A stretch of DNA of 64,000 nt from JANNBN01 sp031430595 (GCA_031430595.1 JANPBU010000043.1:119338-183337), one strand, 5' to 3'. Positions 42,637-52,158 are shown, counted from the stretch's first letter. Translations and numbers: made by a program. The notes: generated from the sequence alone by a model not told the origin.

Positions 42637-45027
42637 TTAGTTGGTGAAGCTGTGACGCTTCGAAGGTTGGGTGCGGCTGCTTCCCAGAAGCACGATCCCG
42701 ACGAGAAGTAACGCAGCTGCCATCATCAACATTGGCGTAGTGGTCGAGCCGGTTTGGCTGAGGTCTTCGGTTTCCGTTGACTTGGCGACATTCGAGTCAA
42801 GTACCTGTACCACCGGTGGCGTGGTTGACGCTGGTTGAGTCGCAACCGTGACGGCTGCCACCGAAGCTGGTGCAACTGAAGCTGGTGCAACTGAAGCCGG
42901 TGCAACAATTGCTGCCACCACCTTGATGCACGCAGGGTCACTTGCGGAAAGTGTTGGTGTACCTGCGCCAGTGTTTGCGGTGGCGATTGCGGTGAGGCAT
43001 CCATCAACCAGAACTGGTGAAGTACGACATCCGGTGTTTTGAGCGTCGGCGGTCGAGAAGGTGAACTTCTGGGCTCCGTCGAGGCGTCCGATCACTCGGT
43101 TGCATCCGGTTACTGCCGAGGTGACTGACAGATCAAGCAACGGAACACTTCCACAGTTCGTCACTTCGATTTGGTACTCGGCGGTGCCGTTGAGGGTGAT
43201 CGATGCGGCAACCCCGGGAGTATCGGCGTCTTGCCAAGGACCATTGGAACCAGCCTGTCGAACGAATGTCTTGATGGTTAGACACGGTTGTGGAGGCGTG
43301 ATGATCACCAGCGTCGACGACGTAGTGGCGGCCACTGTTGTAGCGACGGTCGTTGCGACGGTTGTTGGTGTGGTTGTTGCGACTGTTGTCGCCACTGTCG
43401 TTGCGATCGTCGTTGGCGTCGTCGTGGTTGGGTCTGGAGTAATAGTTGTCGTTGGCGTCGTCGTGGTGGTTCCAGCGATCACCGGGGCGATACAGGCTGG
43501 GTCAGAGGCTGACAGCCGATCACCTGTTGGGTTGCCAGAAACGACTGGCTGAGCGGTCGCCGTTGCGGTGGAGCAACTCGCGGTGTTGACCGGTGTTGAA
43601 CTGCAACCGGCCTGGCCAACAGTCACTGTTGTGTAAACAGCACTTTCGCCAATTGCTAGCGGTCCGACGACTCGGTTACAACCAACGATCGTGTCGGTGA
43701 CGCTCACTTCAACAAGGTCAGTAGTGCCGCAGTTGGCGACCGTGATTCGGTATTCAGCTGTTGCCCCCGAGGCGATGAGTGCAGCGAATTCTGGTGTCTG
43801 GGCGTTAAGCCATTCACCGGTGGTTCCGGCTTGGCGAACCTCTTTAATGATCGCTAGGCACGGTGCCGGGGCAAGTGTGGTTGGGGCGATGGTGGTTGTA
43901 GTCGTCGTCGTGGTGGTTGTTGAAGTCGTTGTGGTCACCTTCGGCGGAGCGACACAAGCTGGGTCGTTCGCTGAAACTGGGGCACCGTTCGCAGCGCCGT
44001 ACAACATTGGTTGGCCAGAAACGCTGGCTGTTGAGCACACTGTGGAGGAAACCGGATTCGATACGCAGTTGTTTTGTCCGGCATCGGCGGTTGAGTAGGT
44101 GAACTCTGCACCAATTGCCAGTGAACCGATGTTTCGGTTGCATCCATCGATGGTGTCGGTGACGACAACGCTCGTGAGGTCCATTTCGCCACAGTTTTTG
44201 GTGGTGATTCGGTACTCTGCAGCTGCGCCGGTAGCGATTAGGGCTGCTGTTTCTGGCGTCTGGGCGTTAAGCCATTCATCGGTAGTTCCGGCCTGGCGTA
44301 CTTCTTTCACGATTGAAATGCAGGGCACTACGACGTTGTATGCCGCTGACTCTGACTGGGTCAAAACGTTTCCACCGTCAAGGCCTGTTCGAGTAACCGT
44401 AAAGGTGCTTACGAGGTCTTCGTCGGTACCGATGCCCTTTGATCGAACATTAGTAAGCGTGCATGAGTATTCGAGGAAACCTTCAGCTTCAACAAGCACA
44501 GGTTCGGTGATGTCGCAACCGGCGCCAGGATTGTCGGCTGCGTCAGTTGTTTCGACCGTAGTGATGTTTGAGGGAAGCGCCTTGAGGCTTCCGTTTTCGA
44601 GAACCAACAAACGTGGGTAAACGCGGTTGCGGAACGTGACGCTGTCACCTTCACGAACCTGCGGGATGCCGTCTTGTCCGACGTTGTACCGGCGTGGGTA
44701 CCCGGCGTTAATGAAGAATGTATCGATGGGCGGGGTGGTGAGTAGCGCTGGGTCTGCATCGCTAAACACGGTGCCGATCGGGGCTTCCTTTTGGATGAGC
44801 ATGTCGGCATCTTCGAATGAGAAGCGCTTGCCAAGCCCATCTGTGCTGAGTGGCCGCACCACCGCTGGCGAGGCTTTAGCCGGTTCTGCACTGGCGTTCG
44901 GAGTGACGAAGGTTGTTCCGAGGAACATCACGGCGGAAGAAACGAGGGCCGCGATACCGGCTGTCTGCTTCCACCCTGTCCGCTTTCGCCCTGCTGAGCC
45001 AGGTGCGCCTGAGCTGGTCGTCCTCAT
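42637..45027 (-). CDS. LSQTG-anchored surface protein with three repeat domains
   Basis: The 796-residue protein has a signal peptide (about 1-47, cut after NASA), an N-terminal domain, and three Cys-containing beta repeats of about 120 residues (IVKEVRQAGT..EWLNAQTPE..AALIA.G..AEYRIT..NCG, then GCNR, CSTA, SA.DPAC). They resemble DUF11-type surface repeats and are separated by Thr-rich linkers. The C-terminus has LSQTG at about 756, a hydrophobic stretch (MLMMAAALLLVGIVLLG) and a basic tail, a sortase-type wall signal. No sortase gene is in the window. It may be an adhesin or envelope layer component (inference). Confidence 0.8.
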   Translation of the reverse strand: MRTTSSGAPGSAGRKRTGWKQTAGIAALVSSAVMFLGTTFVTPNASAEPAKASPAVVRPLSTDGLGKRFSFEDADMLIQKEAPIGTVFSDADPALLTTPPIDTFFINAGYPRRYNVGQDGIPQVREGDSVTFRNRVYPRLLVLENGSLKALPSNITTVETTDAADNPGAGCDITEPVLVEAEGFLEYSCTLTNVRSKGIGTDEDLVSTFTVTRTGLDGGNVLTQSESAAYNVVVPCISIVKEVRQAGTTDEWLNAQTPETAALIATGAAAEYRITTKNCGEMDLTSVVVTDTIDGCNRNIGSLAIGAEFTYSTADAGQNNCVSNPVSSTVCSTASVSGQPMLYGAANGAPVSANDPACVAPPKVTTTTSTTTTTTTTTTIAPTTLAPAPCLAIIKEVRQAGTTGEWLNAQTPEFAALIASGATAEYRITVANCGTTDLVEVSVTDTIVGCNRVVGPLAIGESAVYTTVTVGQAGCSSTPVNTASCSTATATAQPVVSGNPTGDRLSASDPACIAPVIAGTTTTTPTTTITPDPTTTTPTTIATTVATTVATTTPTTVATTVATTVAATTSSTLVIITPPQPCLTIKTFVRQAGSNGPWQDADTPGVAASITLNGTAEYQIEVTNCGSVPLLDLSVTSAVTGCNRVIGRLDGAQKFTFSTADAQNTGCRTSPVLVDGCLTAIATANTGAGTPTLSASDPACIKVVAAIVAPASVAPASVAPASVAAVTVATQPASTTPPVVQVLDSNVAKSTETEDLSQTGSTTTPMLMMAAALLLVGIVLLGSSRTQPSKRHSFTN
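42863..42907 (-). repeat. Three 15-bp tandem repeats inside the surface-protein gene
   Basis: GAAGCTGGTGCAACT occurs twice exactly and a third time with two changes (GAAGCCGGTGCAACA), on the plus strand. On the coding strand it encodes the repeated segment VAPAS just before the LSQTG anchor. Copy number may vary between strains. Confidence 0.85.
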
Positions 45028-45127
45028 GTGATTTCCTTCCGTTTGGTGACCTGCGTTTCAGTTCACCAGTGAATAGACGTTCAGATTACGAATTTGTTTC
45101 ACCTTGTTCATCACTCAAAGTGGTGAT

Positions 45128-46345
45128 TTAGATGATTGGTTGCACCTGGTGTGGTGTTCCGTAGTCAGCAAGTAGTGAAAGGAAGGGCACCGCATCGAAC
45201 GCTTCGGGGCCAAGAAGGCCGGCCCCGGTCCATGTTCCATTCGACATGAGCTCAAGCGCTACAACCGGATTCACCGCTGTTTGCCAAACGACCGCCTGGC
45301 AGTCGTAGTCACGCATTGAGTCGGCATTGTCGACAACGTGATGCATGTAGGTGTTGAGGGGTTGTCCCTGCTTGTCGAGGCCCCGTATGGCAGTACCAGC
45401 GCAGGTTTTTCCGTGCATACGGTGTCCGAGCTGTGCGGGGTTGGGCAATACAGCAGAGAGCACATCTCGTGGTGACACCAATACGTCACCAACTTTCACC
45501 TTCTTTGTTGAGTCGATTCCTACCAAGTGCAATGTCTTCAGCACATCAATGAACTCCTGGCCAAGCCCGTATTTGAAGGTGACTCGGCCAACGTCTGGAA
45601 TCCATCGTGGGATGAGCAGCACTTCTTCGTGCTCAACGTTTACGCATTCAAGCGGACCAATTCCCTCAGGAAAGTTAAAAATCTCGGGTTCGCTAAACGG
45701 TTCGGTCGTAAACCAGCCCCGATCCCTTTCATAAATGATTGGTGGGTTAAGGCATTCTTCGATGGTGGTCCATATCGAAAAGGTCGGAGCAAATGAACAC
45801 CCCTCGATGATCAGATTGCCGCCATCACGAACCCCAATCTCATCAATTCGAGAAAACAGATGGTCGGCTGCGTATTTGGCAAACACATCAGACATTCCTG
45901 GCTCGACACCAATAGATGTAAGCGCAAGAAGGCCACGATTTGCCCATGCGTCGGAAGCATCGAATTGCATCTGTCCGAGTGAGCGACCGATCTGGTGGTG
46001 CGGGTCGGTCGGATGGGGTTCTGACAGGGTCATGGCCATGTCGAGGTAATGACACCCAGCATCGTATGCACCTTCGAAGATCCCCGGATTGAAACGGGGA
46101 TCGCAGGAATTCACGACAACATCAATGCGGTGTTTACGGGCCAATTCGGCGACGGCACTGCGATCGGCAGCGTCGAGTTGCTCGGCTTGGGTTTGGACTC
46201 CGCCCTCAGCCGCCAATCGGGCAACACATTCAGCTTTCGCCACATCAACGTCGGCTACCACGAGCAGTGTGACAAACGAACGACGACTGGCAATTTTGGC
46301 GATGGCATCGCCCACGCCTCCACAACCAATAAGAAGTACTCGCAT
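45128..46345 (-). CDS. Saccharopine dehydrogenase family protein
   Basis: The 405-residue enzyme has an N-terminal Rossmann motif (RVLLIGCGGVGDAIAKIAS), VVVNSCDPRFNPGIFEGAYDAGCHYLDMA and the GVEPGMSDVFAKYAADHL segment of Lys9-like oxidoreductases. These NAD(P)-enzymes act on amino-acid derivatives such as saccharopine or carboxynorspermidine. The exact substrate cannot be told; the neighbours give no pathway hint. Confidence 0.85.
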   Translation of the reverse strand: MRVLLIGCGGVGDAIAKIASRRSFVTLLVVADVDVAKAECVARLAAEGGVQTQAEQLDAADRSAVAELARKHRIDVVVNSCDPRFNPGIFEGAYDAGCHYLDMAMTLSEPHPTDPHHQIGRSLGQMQFDASDAWANRGLLALTSIGVEPGMSDVFAKYAADHLFSRIDEIGVRDGGNLIIEGCSFAPTFSIWTTIEECLNPPIIYERDRGWFTTEPFSEPEIFNFPEGIGPLECVNVEHEEVLLIPRWIPDVGRVTFKYGLGQEFIDVLKTLHLVGIDSTKKVKVGDVLVSPRDVLSAVLPNPAQLGHRMHGKTCAGTAIRGLDKQGQPLNTYMHHVVDNADSMRDYDCQAVVWQTAVNPVVALELMSNGTWTGAGLLGPEAFDAVPFLSLLADYGTPHQVQPII

Positions 46346-46452
46346 AAATCCTTTGTGTTGGAGAACCTTTATGAGCGCCCTCGACTTGATTTTCCAGAGT
46401 ACCCCCCATCGGGTTGCAATCTAGGGTTTTTGCCTAGTCAACCCGTTGTAGT

Positions 46453-47925
46453 TTGAACGCGTTGTTACTGTTCAGCGCCTCAGCCGAGACTGTCCTGCGA
46501 GCAGTGGATGCGGTGCTCGGTGGTCTGCCTGGCATCATTGATGGGCCGATTGTTCGGTCCGTGTTGTCGTCAACGCTTGACACCTCGGATGGTGTCGTCG
46601 TGCAATCAGGTGGACGGGTTCGAATGGAAACCGATCAGCATCACGCTTTCACGGGTGGATGGGCGGTAACTAGAAACGGGAAGGCTGGACGTTGGGTGGT
46701 GTTGCAACCCGAGGTTCGTGAGGGTTTGGCGTCGACGATGGCGGAACTCTTGGGTCCGGTTTCTGGTGGTCCTCCTTCGGTCAACGAACCGATTTGGCAA
46801 GCCGTTTGCGGTGGCCGTATTCCTTCCGAGTTGCACGTGTTGAGCCTTGGACGTATCGAGCGCAAGGTATGGGTTGCTCACGATGGCGATGGCGAAGTGT
46901 TTGCCGAAGTTGTCTTTGACAAGGCTCGATCGCTCGGTACCCATGAAGTAGTGAGCGAACTGACTATTCGCTTTGGACCAGCGAACAATGGTTTGTGTCG
47001 GCGAGTGGCTCAAGCCCTGAACGATCTCAGTGTTGCTGAAAATACGATCGACGTTCGGGTAGCGGAGCCGAGCGCTGATTCAGAGTCTTCCCTCGACTGG
47101 CCGCTTGATCGGGTGGTTGCTTCGATGGTTGCGTTAGCTGATCGACTTGATGGTCATCGACTTGATGGTCGTGACGTCAGTACGCAGCAAGGTGACCGTC
47201 GTAGCCGAAAAGTTCTCATGAACGACATTCGGAGCTTTCTTGATACCGCTGATTTAGTGCAAGCGGTGAGTGAGCGACGAATGCCTTTGGGTCTTTCGGC
47301 ACCCTTGTTGGCTGTCCTTACTTACGGTCAACAACTTGGGTACAGCGAAGCTTGGGTGGCGTTAGCAAACAACGTTGAGAGTTCAGAGTTTGAACGATGG
47401 GCGAAAGCCGAACGGCGACGGTTCAGAGATTTGTTTGCTGGTGCGCTCAGGTCCTTGGTGGCGAACGGGGTCGTCGCCGATATCACGGCATTTGCCGAAA
47501 TGGTTGCTTACCTTTCGCCTTCGGAAATCGAAGCGTCGCTGTCGTCACAGCTCGAGATCGCTAGGAATGTAATTGTACTTACGGGTCAAAAATGGAAGCA
47601 CAATCATCACGGTGCAAAACATTCGCTTGCTGATGTAGTGGTGTCTGTTCGAAGGTTGAACTTTGCTAAAAACCTGATCAGGTTAAGTGATGTTGATGTG
47701 ACGATGCCCAGGTTGGTGAAGCTAAGCGAACGTCTGTATGCATACGAAGTAGGTTTTGGGCTTCTCAAGGAAAGACTTCTTGACTCCCACGCTTCGGCGC
47801 AGGTTGTCTTTGATGCCGCAAGGGCGATTGAACGTGATGAGGTCAGGTTGCGCAAGCTCACCAAGCGACTAGCAAAGCTCCTTGACCGGTATCGAGTCCA
47901 ACTTGCGACACCCACGATTCGGTAG
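46453..47925 (+). CDS. Divergent CYTH/CHAD-like protein
   Basis: The N-terminal half of this 490-residue product follows the CYTH pattern (TLDTSDGVVVQSGGRVRMET, WAVTRNGKAGRWVVLQ, then IERKVWVAHDGDGEVFAEVVFDK and EVVSELTIRFG), but lacks the usual ExExK start. The C-terminal half is helical with many Arg and His (RRSRKVLMNDIRSFLDTADLV, KWKHNHHGAKHSLADVVVSVRRL), recalling CHAD domains that bind polyphosphate. The family call is tentative. It is preceded by about 107 bases without a gene. Confidence 0.55.
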   Translation: MNALLLFSASAETVLRAVDAVLGGLPGIIDGPIVRSVLSSTLDTSDGVVVQSGGRVRMETDQHHAFTGGWAVTRNGKAGRWVVLQPEVREGLASTMAELLGPVSGGPPSVNEPIWQAVCGGRIPSELHVLSLGRIERKVWVAHDGDGEVFAEVVFDKARSLGTHEVVSELTIRFGPANNGLCRRVAQALNDLSVAENTIDVRVAEPSADSESSLDWPLDRVVASMVALADRLDGHRLDGRDVSTQQGDRRSRKVLMNDIRSFLDTADLVQAVSERRMPLGLSAPLLAVLTYGQQLGYSEAWVALANNVESSEFERWAKAERRRFRDLFAGALRSLVANGVVADITAFAEMVAYLSPSEIEASLSSQLEIARNVIVLTGQKWKHNHHGAKHSLADVVVSVRRLNFAKNLIRLSDVDVTMPRLVKLSERLYAYEVGFGLLKERLLDSHASAQVVFDAARAIERDEVRLRKLTKRLAKLLDRYRVQLATPTIR

Positions 47926-47965
47926 TCGCCCCAGTTTCGTAAAGCTGTCTGTGTAACGGAACCCC

Positions 47966-48466
47966 ATGGTAAGACAGGCGGGTGACTCGGCAGGTGTGGT
48001 GAACTACGGAATGGGTGGTTTGCTGAGGGTCAGAATCCGGTGTGGACCGTTGGTTGGCATTGGTTGTTCCGTTGGGCTGCTCTTTGGTGGGCTATCGGCC
48101 TGCGGTGGGTCACAACATGCTGACCCGACGCCGTCGAGCACACCTACCGAAGCAGTGAAGGCAGTGTTTCTTCGTTGGAATAGTTCGGCAAAAAACGGTG
48201 ATTCGAAAGCAGCAATGTTTCTGTGCGCAAGCCCCGAGATCAGTGAGAACGAACCAGACCCCGTGCCTCCTGACCATCCAGGCTTTAATGTTCCCGATGA
48301 CATCAACGTGCAGGTAGGTGACGGCACCGCTGGAGTCGATTTTCTCGATCCGGGCATCGACGCTGGATTAGCCGATGACGAAGATGTGTTCGTTACCCTG
48401 ATTCAACAAAACGGGTCGTGGAAGGTGTGCCGTTATCAAGTGACTGCCGCCGGTGGGATTGGTTGA
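47966..48466 (+). CDS. Putative lipoprotein
   Basis: The 166-residue product has a signal with lipobox (VGLLFGGLSACGG), then AVKAVFLRWNSSAKNGDSKAAMFLCAS and a C-terminal VFVTLIQQNGSWKVCRYQV. The pattern resembles NTF2-like/DUF4878 lipoproteins in which a small alpha-beta domain follows the anchor. The function is unknown. Several in-frame starts exist; the first ATG gives a long N-terminus, and a later one near 48011 is also possible. Confidence 0.6.
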   Translation: MVRQAGDSAGVVNYGMGGLLRVRIRCGPLVGIGCSVGLLFGGLSACGGSQHADPTPSSTPTEAVKAVFLRWNSSAKNGDSKAAMFLCASPEISENEPDPVPPDHPGFNVPDDINVQVGDGTAGVDFLDPGIDAGLADDEDVFVTLIQQNGSWKVCRYQVTAAGGIG

Positions 48467-48481
48467 CTGGGGTGCCAAGAT

Positions 48482-48811
48482 ATGCCTGAACCAGACAATC
48501 TTCACGGCTTTGGTAAACCTTTGCGGGGGATCGACGATGTCAACGATGAAAACTGGTGGATCAGGGAGAAACTTCGTCGTGAGGAAGTCGACCTGGAACT
48601 TCCACCAGCTCTTGAGATTCGCCAAGCCAAGCGCGACCTACTTGTGTCGCTATCAGCCTTTGCCGATGAAACCGTTCTGAGGCGTCAAGTCGAAGAACTG
48701 AACACACGTATTGCCCACGTGAACCGGGTTGCTGCCACCGGACCCCCATCAACGACCACAATGATTGACGTCGACTTATTGGTGGCCGAGTGGCGTACGG
48801 CCAAACACTGA
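48482..48811 (+). CDS. DUF1992-like protein
   Basis: The 109-residue product contains NLHGFGKPLRGIDDVNDENWWIREKLRREEVDLELPPALEIRQAK, close to the DUF1992 domain (N-L-x-G-x-GKPL). That domain occurs in small bacterial proteins and in the eukaryotic DnaJ-C28. The role is unknown. It follows the lipoprotein gene by 15 bases, and its 3' end faces the convergent lnt gene. Confidence 0.65.
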   Translation: MPEPDNLHGFGKPLRGIDDVNDENWWIREKLRREEVDLELPPALEIRQAKRDLLVSLSAFADETVLRRQVEELNTRIAHVNRVAATGPPSTTTMIDVDLLVAEWRTAKH

Positions 48812-48830
48812 CCGGCTCGAACGTAGATTT

Positions 48831-50315
48831 CTACGCACCATCCCTGCCTCGTTTGTGGGCAAATACGAGACAAAGTGCAGCTACTGCGAGCGCCGGCATA
48901 TCGTTGAAGCGTATGTAAGGCGTGAGCCCTGTTCTTCGGTTCACAGTCGTGACCGTGACGTCTCGAACCCCTATCGTGCTCGCCGTTTTGACCCGCCCGT
49001 TCGGATCGATTTCTGCTGTGATGCCGGTGGGCCCGACCTGCAATACCGTTCGGCGAGTTTCGAGGGCACGAAGGCGAGCCGCGGCGACTTGTTGGGTTGG
49101 TAGCTGAGAGGTTTTGTAGGAAGACGAATTCGTAGGGATGATGACTACTTCACCACCGGCGCGAACCCCGACCCGGGCTCGGTCATCGAAAAACCCCTCG
49201 TATGAGATGAGGATAGCCATCGTGGCGACGTCACTGCGAAGTATCCCCGGCCCCTTACCGGCAACTGCATCTCGGTTCGGTAAATCGGCTAACCCCAAAC
49301 CTTCGATAGTTGATCGCAACGGGAAGTACTCACCGAAGGGAACCCGGCGCACCTTGTCAAACCGGTCAACTAGTTCACCCTGTGGGCTTATTAAAATCTG
49401 AGCATTCGTGAAGGAATTGTTTGGTGCGTTTTCGGTTATCCCAACGCCGAGCCATGCCTTTTGGTCTCTCGCTATTTTCATAAGTACAGCTTCTTTATCT
49501 GAGCCAATTAACTGATCAACATCCACCGTGTTCTCTGGCCACATGATCATGTCGACTGGCTGGTCGAGTGTTGCCGTCGCAGCCAGATGCGCTTCCCAAG
49601 TGCGCTGGGCGTTGCCTTGCGAGGCGAGCAAACCCCGGGGACCACCACCCTGGATAAGCGCGATCGAGAACTCGCCCACAACCTGAGTCGTAAAGAGTCG
49701 TGAAGCACCCGTAATGAACAACAACCCCGTGATCAAAGAAAGGGGCAATCGCCAATTGCGTGAAACGAACGTAAGACCGAGCGCCGACCCACCAAGGGCG
49801 ACTACCCCAATCAGTGCCAAACGGCCACCGAGCGTTACGATCGAAGCCAACGGCCCCGCCGCTTGGCCTAGGTCGATACCGCCAAGCGGCAAACCACCTA
49901 GTGGCCAAAGTGACCGAAGAGCGTCTGCGATAACAAGCGTGCATATCATACTAAAGACAGTTGATTTCGGACTTCGAGTTTGCCCAAGTAGCGCAATGGT
50001 GAGCGCCGTGATTGTTGCTTCAAGCAAGCCAACAAGTATCCCGCCCGGTAGCGAGAAAGCGGTGAGCCACCAGAGCGAAGGTACGTACAATCCGGTACCC
50101 CACACTAAAGTTCGAACAAAACGTTGTCGTAACGACGTGCCAACAAGCGAAATGTACAACAGGGTGACACCAGGAAATCCAAGCGGCCAAAACCCAAAAG
50201 GTGCCACCGTAAGCGTGACAAGAATGCCTCCCAAGAAGGCACACCCCAAAGCCATGATTTTCGACGATAGAAATGGCACAGAAAGTTCGGTGGTGGACGG
50301 TTCGGTCATGCTCAT
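48831..50315 (-). CDS. lnt: Apolipoprotein N-acyltransferase homologue with Ser at the catalytic Cys position
   Basis: Lnt adds the third acyl chain to lipoproteins. The 494-residue protein has about seven membrane segments and a nitrilase-like domain with the Glu motif MIMWPENTVD and the Lys motif DKVRRVPFGEYFP. The catalytic Cys of the C-Y-E motif is replaced: the sequence reads ILISYEGFFDD, with Ser371 encoded by TCA at 49203-49205. The neighbouring Tyr and Glu are kept. It may be inactive, use Ser, or do another acyl transfer. It lies 15 bases from the LigD polymerase gene upstream. Confidence 0.87.
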   Translation of the reverse strand: MSMTEPSTTELSVPFLSSKIMALGCAFLGGILVTLTVAPFGFWPLGFPGVTLLYISLVGTSLRQRFVRTLVWGTGLYVPSLWWLTAFSLPGGILVGLLEATITALTIALLGQTRSPKSTVFSMICTLVIADALRSLWPLGGLPLGGIDLGQAAGPLASIVTLGGRLALIGVVALGGSALGLTFVSRNWRLPLSLITGLLFITGASRLFTTQVVGEFSIALIQGGGPRGLLASQGNAQRTWEAHLAATATLDQPVDMIMWPENTVDVDQLIGSDKEAVLMKIARDQKAWLGVGITENAPNNSFTNAQILISPQGELVDRFDKVRRVPFGEYFPLRSTIEGLGLADLPNRDAVAGKGPGILRSDVATMAILISYEGFFDDRARVGVRAGGEVVIIPTNSSSYKTSQLPTQQVAAARLRALETRRTVLQVGPTGITAEIDPNGRVKTASTIGVRDVTVTTVNRRTGLTPYIRFNDMPALAVAALCLVFAHKRGRDGA

Positions 50316-50330
50316 GAACCGAAGATCATG

Positions 50331-51221
50331 TCAGCTCGCAAACAGGTCTCCGTACTCATCGACACGGGAAAGCACTTGATCAGCGGTAAACGACAACGCC
50401 TTGCCTTCAGCGCAAGCTTGAACCTCTGTCCAGGTAACAGGTGTACTTACCGTTGGGTTTTGGCGGGCCCGCAGCGAGTAGACGGCAATAGTTGTTTTGC
50501 CAGGAACATTTTGACTCCAATCGATGAGTACCTTTCCCGACCGCAACTCTTTGGTCATTCGTGCGACCACAAGATGCGGATGTGTTGCCTCAAGACCTTC
50601 GGCCACCCGTTTCGCAAAAGCGGTCGTGCCACCCGAGCCCCCATACGGCATGGGTTCCGGAGGAATCGCGTACAACTGCATCCCTTTTGATCCGCTGGTT
50701 TTGGCCCGAAACACCAGGCCGAGCGGCGCGAGCAGTTGTTCAATGAGGAGGGCAACCTGAGCGCACTCGACAATGGTGGTGTTTGGGCCGGGGTCAAGGT
50801 CGAACACGATTCGATCTGGCTCGACCTGGACTGCAACAACATCACGGGGCCCCGGTGCTTCTCGGTGAAGTGGAACATGCAATTCGAGTGCAGCCATGTT
50901 TGCCATCCAAATCAGCGCTGCTAACTCGTTGACAACCCCGTAACTCACATCGTTTCGTGTAACACGGTCGAACCAGACGGGGGCGTGAGTAGGAAGGTTC
51001 TTGGAGAAGAAACTCTTCCCGGTAACACCATCAGGGAAGCGCAGCATGGTGCACGCACGGCCAACCAAATGAGGCAACATCACGTGAGCTATGCGTGCGT
51101 AGTAATTAATGACCTCGCCTTTAGTAAAAGGTGAGAATGCCTCAGGGTAAAGAACCTTTTCTAGGTTCGACAGGTGTAGTAGACGGCCGCCGATATCAAC
51201 CGACGCGCCGGGTCCGGTCAC
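50331..51221 (-). CDS. LigD-type DNA polymerase/primase for end joining
   Basis: The 296-residue protein is the polymerase domain of LigD as a separate gene. It has LSNLEKVLYPE, the metal-binding VFDLDPGPNTT, KTSGSKGMQLYAIP and DWSQNVPGKTTIAVYSLRARQNPTVSTPVTW. It fills gaps at broken ends held by Ku. The start overlaps the Ku stop by four bases (ATGA), so the two are co-translated. A separate ligase lies at 55534-56529. No LigD 3'-phosphoesterase domain is seen. Confidence 0.93.
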   Translation of the reverse strand: MTGPGASVDIGGRLLHLSNLEKVLYPEAFSPFTKGEVINYYARIAHVMLPHLVGRACTMLRFPDGVTGKSFFSKNLPTHAPVWFDRVTRNDVSYGVVNELAALIWMANMAALELHVPLHREAPGPRDVVAVQVEPDRIVFDLDPGPNTTIVECAQVALLIEQLLAPLGLVFRAKTSGSKGMQLYAIPPEPMPYGGSGGTTAFAKRVAEGLEATHPHLVVARMTKELRSGKVLIDWSQNVPGKTTIAVYSLRARQNPTVSTPVTWTEVQACAEGKALSFTADQVLSRVDEYGDLFAS

Positions 51222-52015
51222 GCCGACTTCTTCGCCTTTGCTGCCGCCAGGCTTGCTTCAAGTGCAGCCATCAGGTCGATGACCTGTGCCGGGGCCTGCT
51301 CGGTTGGCATCTCGTATGCCTCACCAGCAGCTTTCGCTTCGATCAGTGCCATCACCCGTTCACGGTATTCGTCGCGGTACTTCGTCGGCTCAAACGGGGA
51401 CGAACTCGCTTCAATCAGCATTTTCGCCATCTCAACTTCTTTCTCGTTGAGATCGCTTGTGACCGCTGCCAACTCATCGATCTCGGCAGGGTTCACCAAC
51501 TCATCGTGGAACATCATTGTCTCCATACAGAGGTAGTCACCTTTGACCCGGATAGCGACGACGTATTCCTTCTGACGAAGTACTACCTTCGCAATGGCTA
51601 CTTTGTTCGTGGCCTTCATACCCTGTACGAGCAGCGAGTACGGCCGAGCGCCACCCTTATCAGGGGCGATGTAGTAGCCCTTTTCGTAATAGATGGGGTC
51701 AATCTCGTCACCGTCAATGAAATCGACGATCTGGACGGTTTTCTCGTTGGCGGCATCACGAGGGGTCAAGTTTTCGAGCTCTTCTGGGTCAATGATGACG
51801 TAGCGCTCTTTCGAAAGTTCGTAGCCCTTAATGATGTCTTCCGTCGCGACTTCCTCGCCTGTTTCGCTCGACACCCGCTTCTGCTTGATACGTTTTCCGG
51901 TCGACTTCTCAATTTGGTTAAACGAAATGTCTTTGGAACGTGTAGCGGTAAACAGCTTCACCGGAACACTGAGAAGTGCAAACGAGATGGTGCCAGTCCA
52001 GATTGGTCGTGCCAT
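51218..52015 (-). CDS. ku: Ku protein for non-homologous end joining
   Basis: Ku binds DNA double-strand ends as a homodimer. The 265-residue protein begins MARPIWTGTISFALLSVPVKLF and contains IKGYELSKERYVIIDPEEL, PIYYEKGYYIAPDKGGARPYSLL and a C-terminal helical part ending in Ala/Lys. The ATG at 52015 is fixed by the conserved start; longer frames upstream are not Ku. It forms an operon with the LigD polymerase gene and diverges from ugd. Confidence 0.95.
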   Translation of the reverse strand: MARPIWTGTISFALLSVPVKLFTATRSKDISFNQIEKSTGKRIKQKRVSSETGEEVATEDIIKGYELSKERYVIIDPEELENLTPRDAANEKTVQIVDFIDGDEIDPIYYEKGYYIAPDKGGARPYSLLVQGMKATNKVAIAKVVLRQKEYVVAIRVKGDYLCMETMMFHDELVNPAEIDELAAVTSDLNEKEVEMAKMLIEASSSPFEPTKYRDEYRERVMALIEAKAAGEAYEMPTEQAPAQVIDLMAALEASLAAAKAKKSA

Positions 52016-52158
52016 GGCTTCGATTCTACGAGAGTCGGGAACAATGTGTCGAAGGAAACAGTGTTCCGGTGAGGGGAGCTTCATAAGCCGTCAATACTGG
52101 TGAGGCGGCGCGGGAAGTGGTCGGACTACGTTTAAGAGACTTTTGAGAGGCTGTTTCT

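Noticed and set aside
43300..43480. Short repeated G/T-rich units resembling a repeat array
   Set aside because: They are the codons of a Thr-rich linker of the surface protein read in the other direction, with no uniform spacers, so not a CRISPR array.
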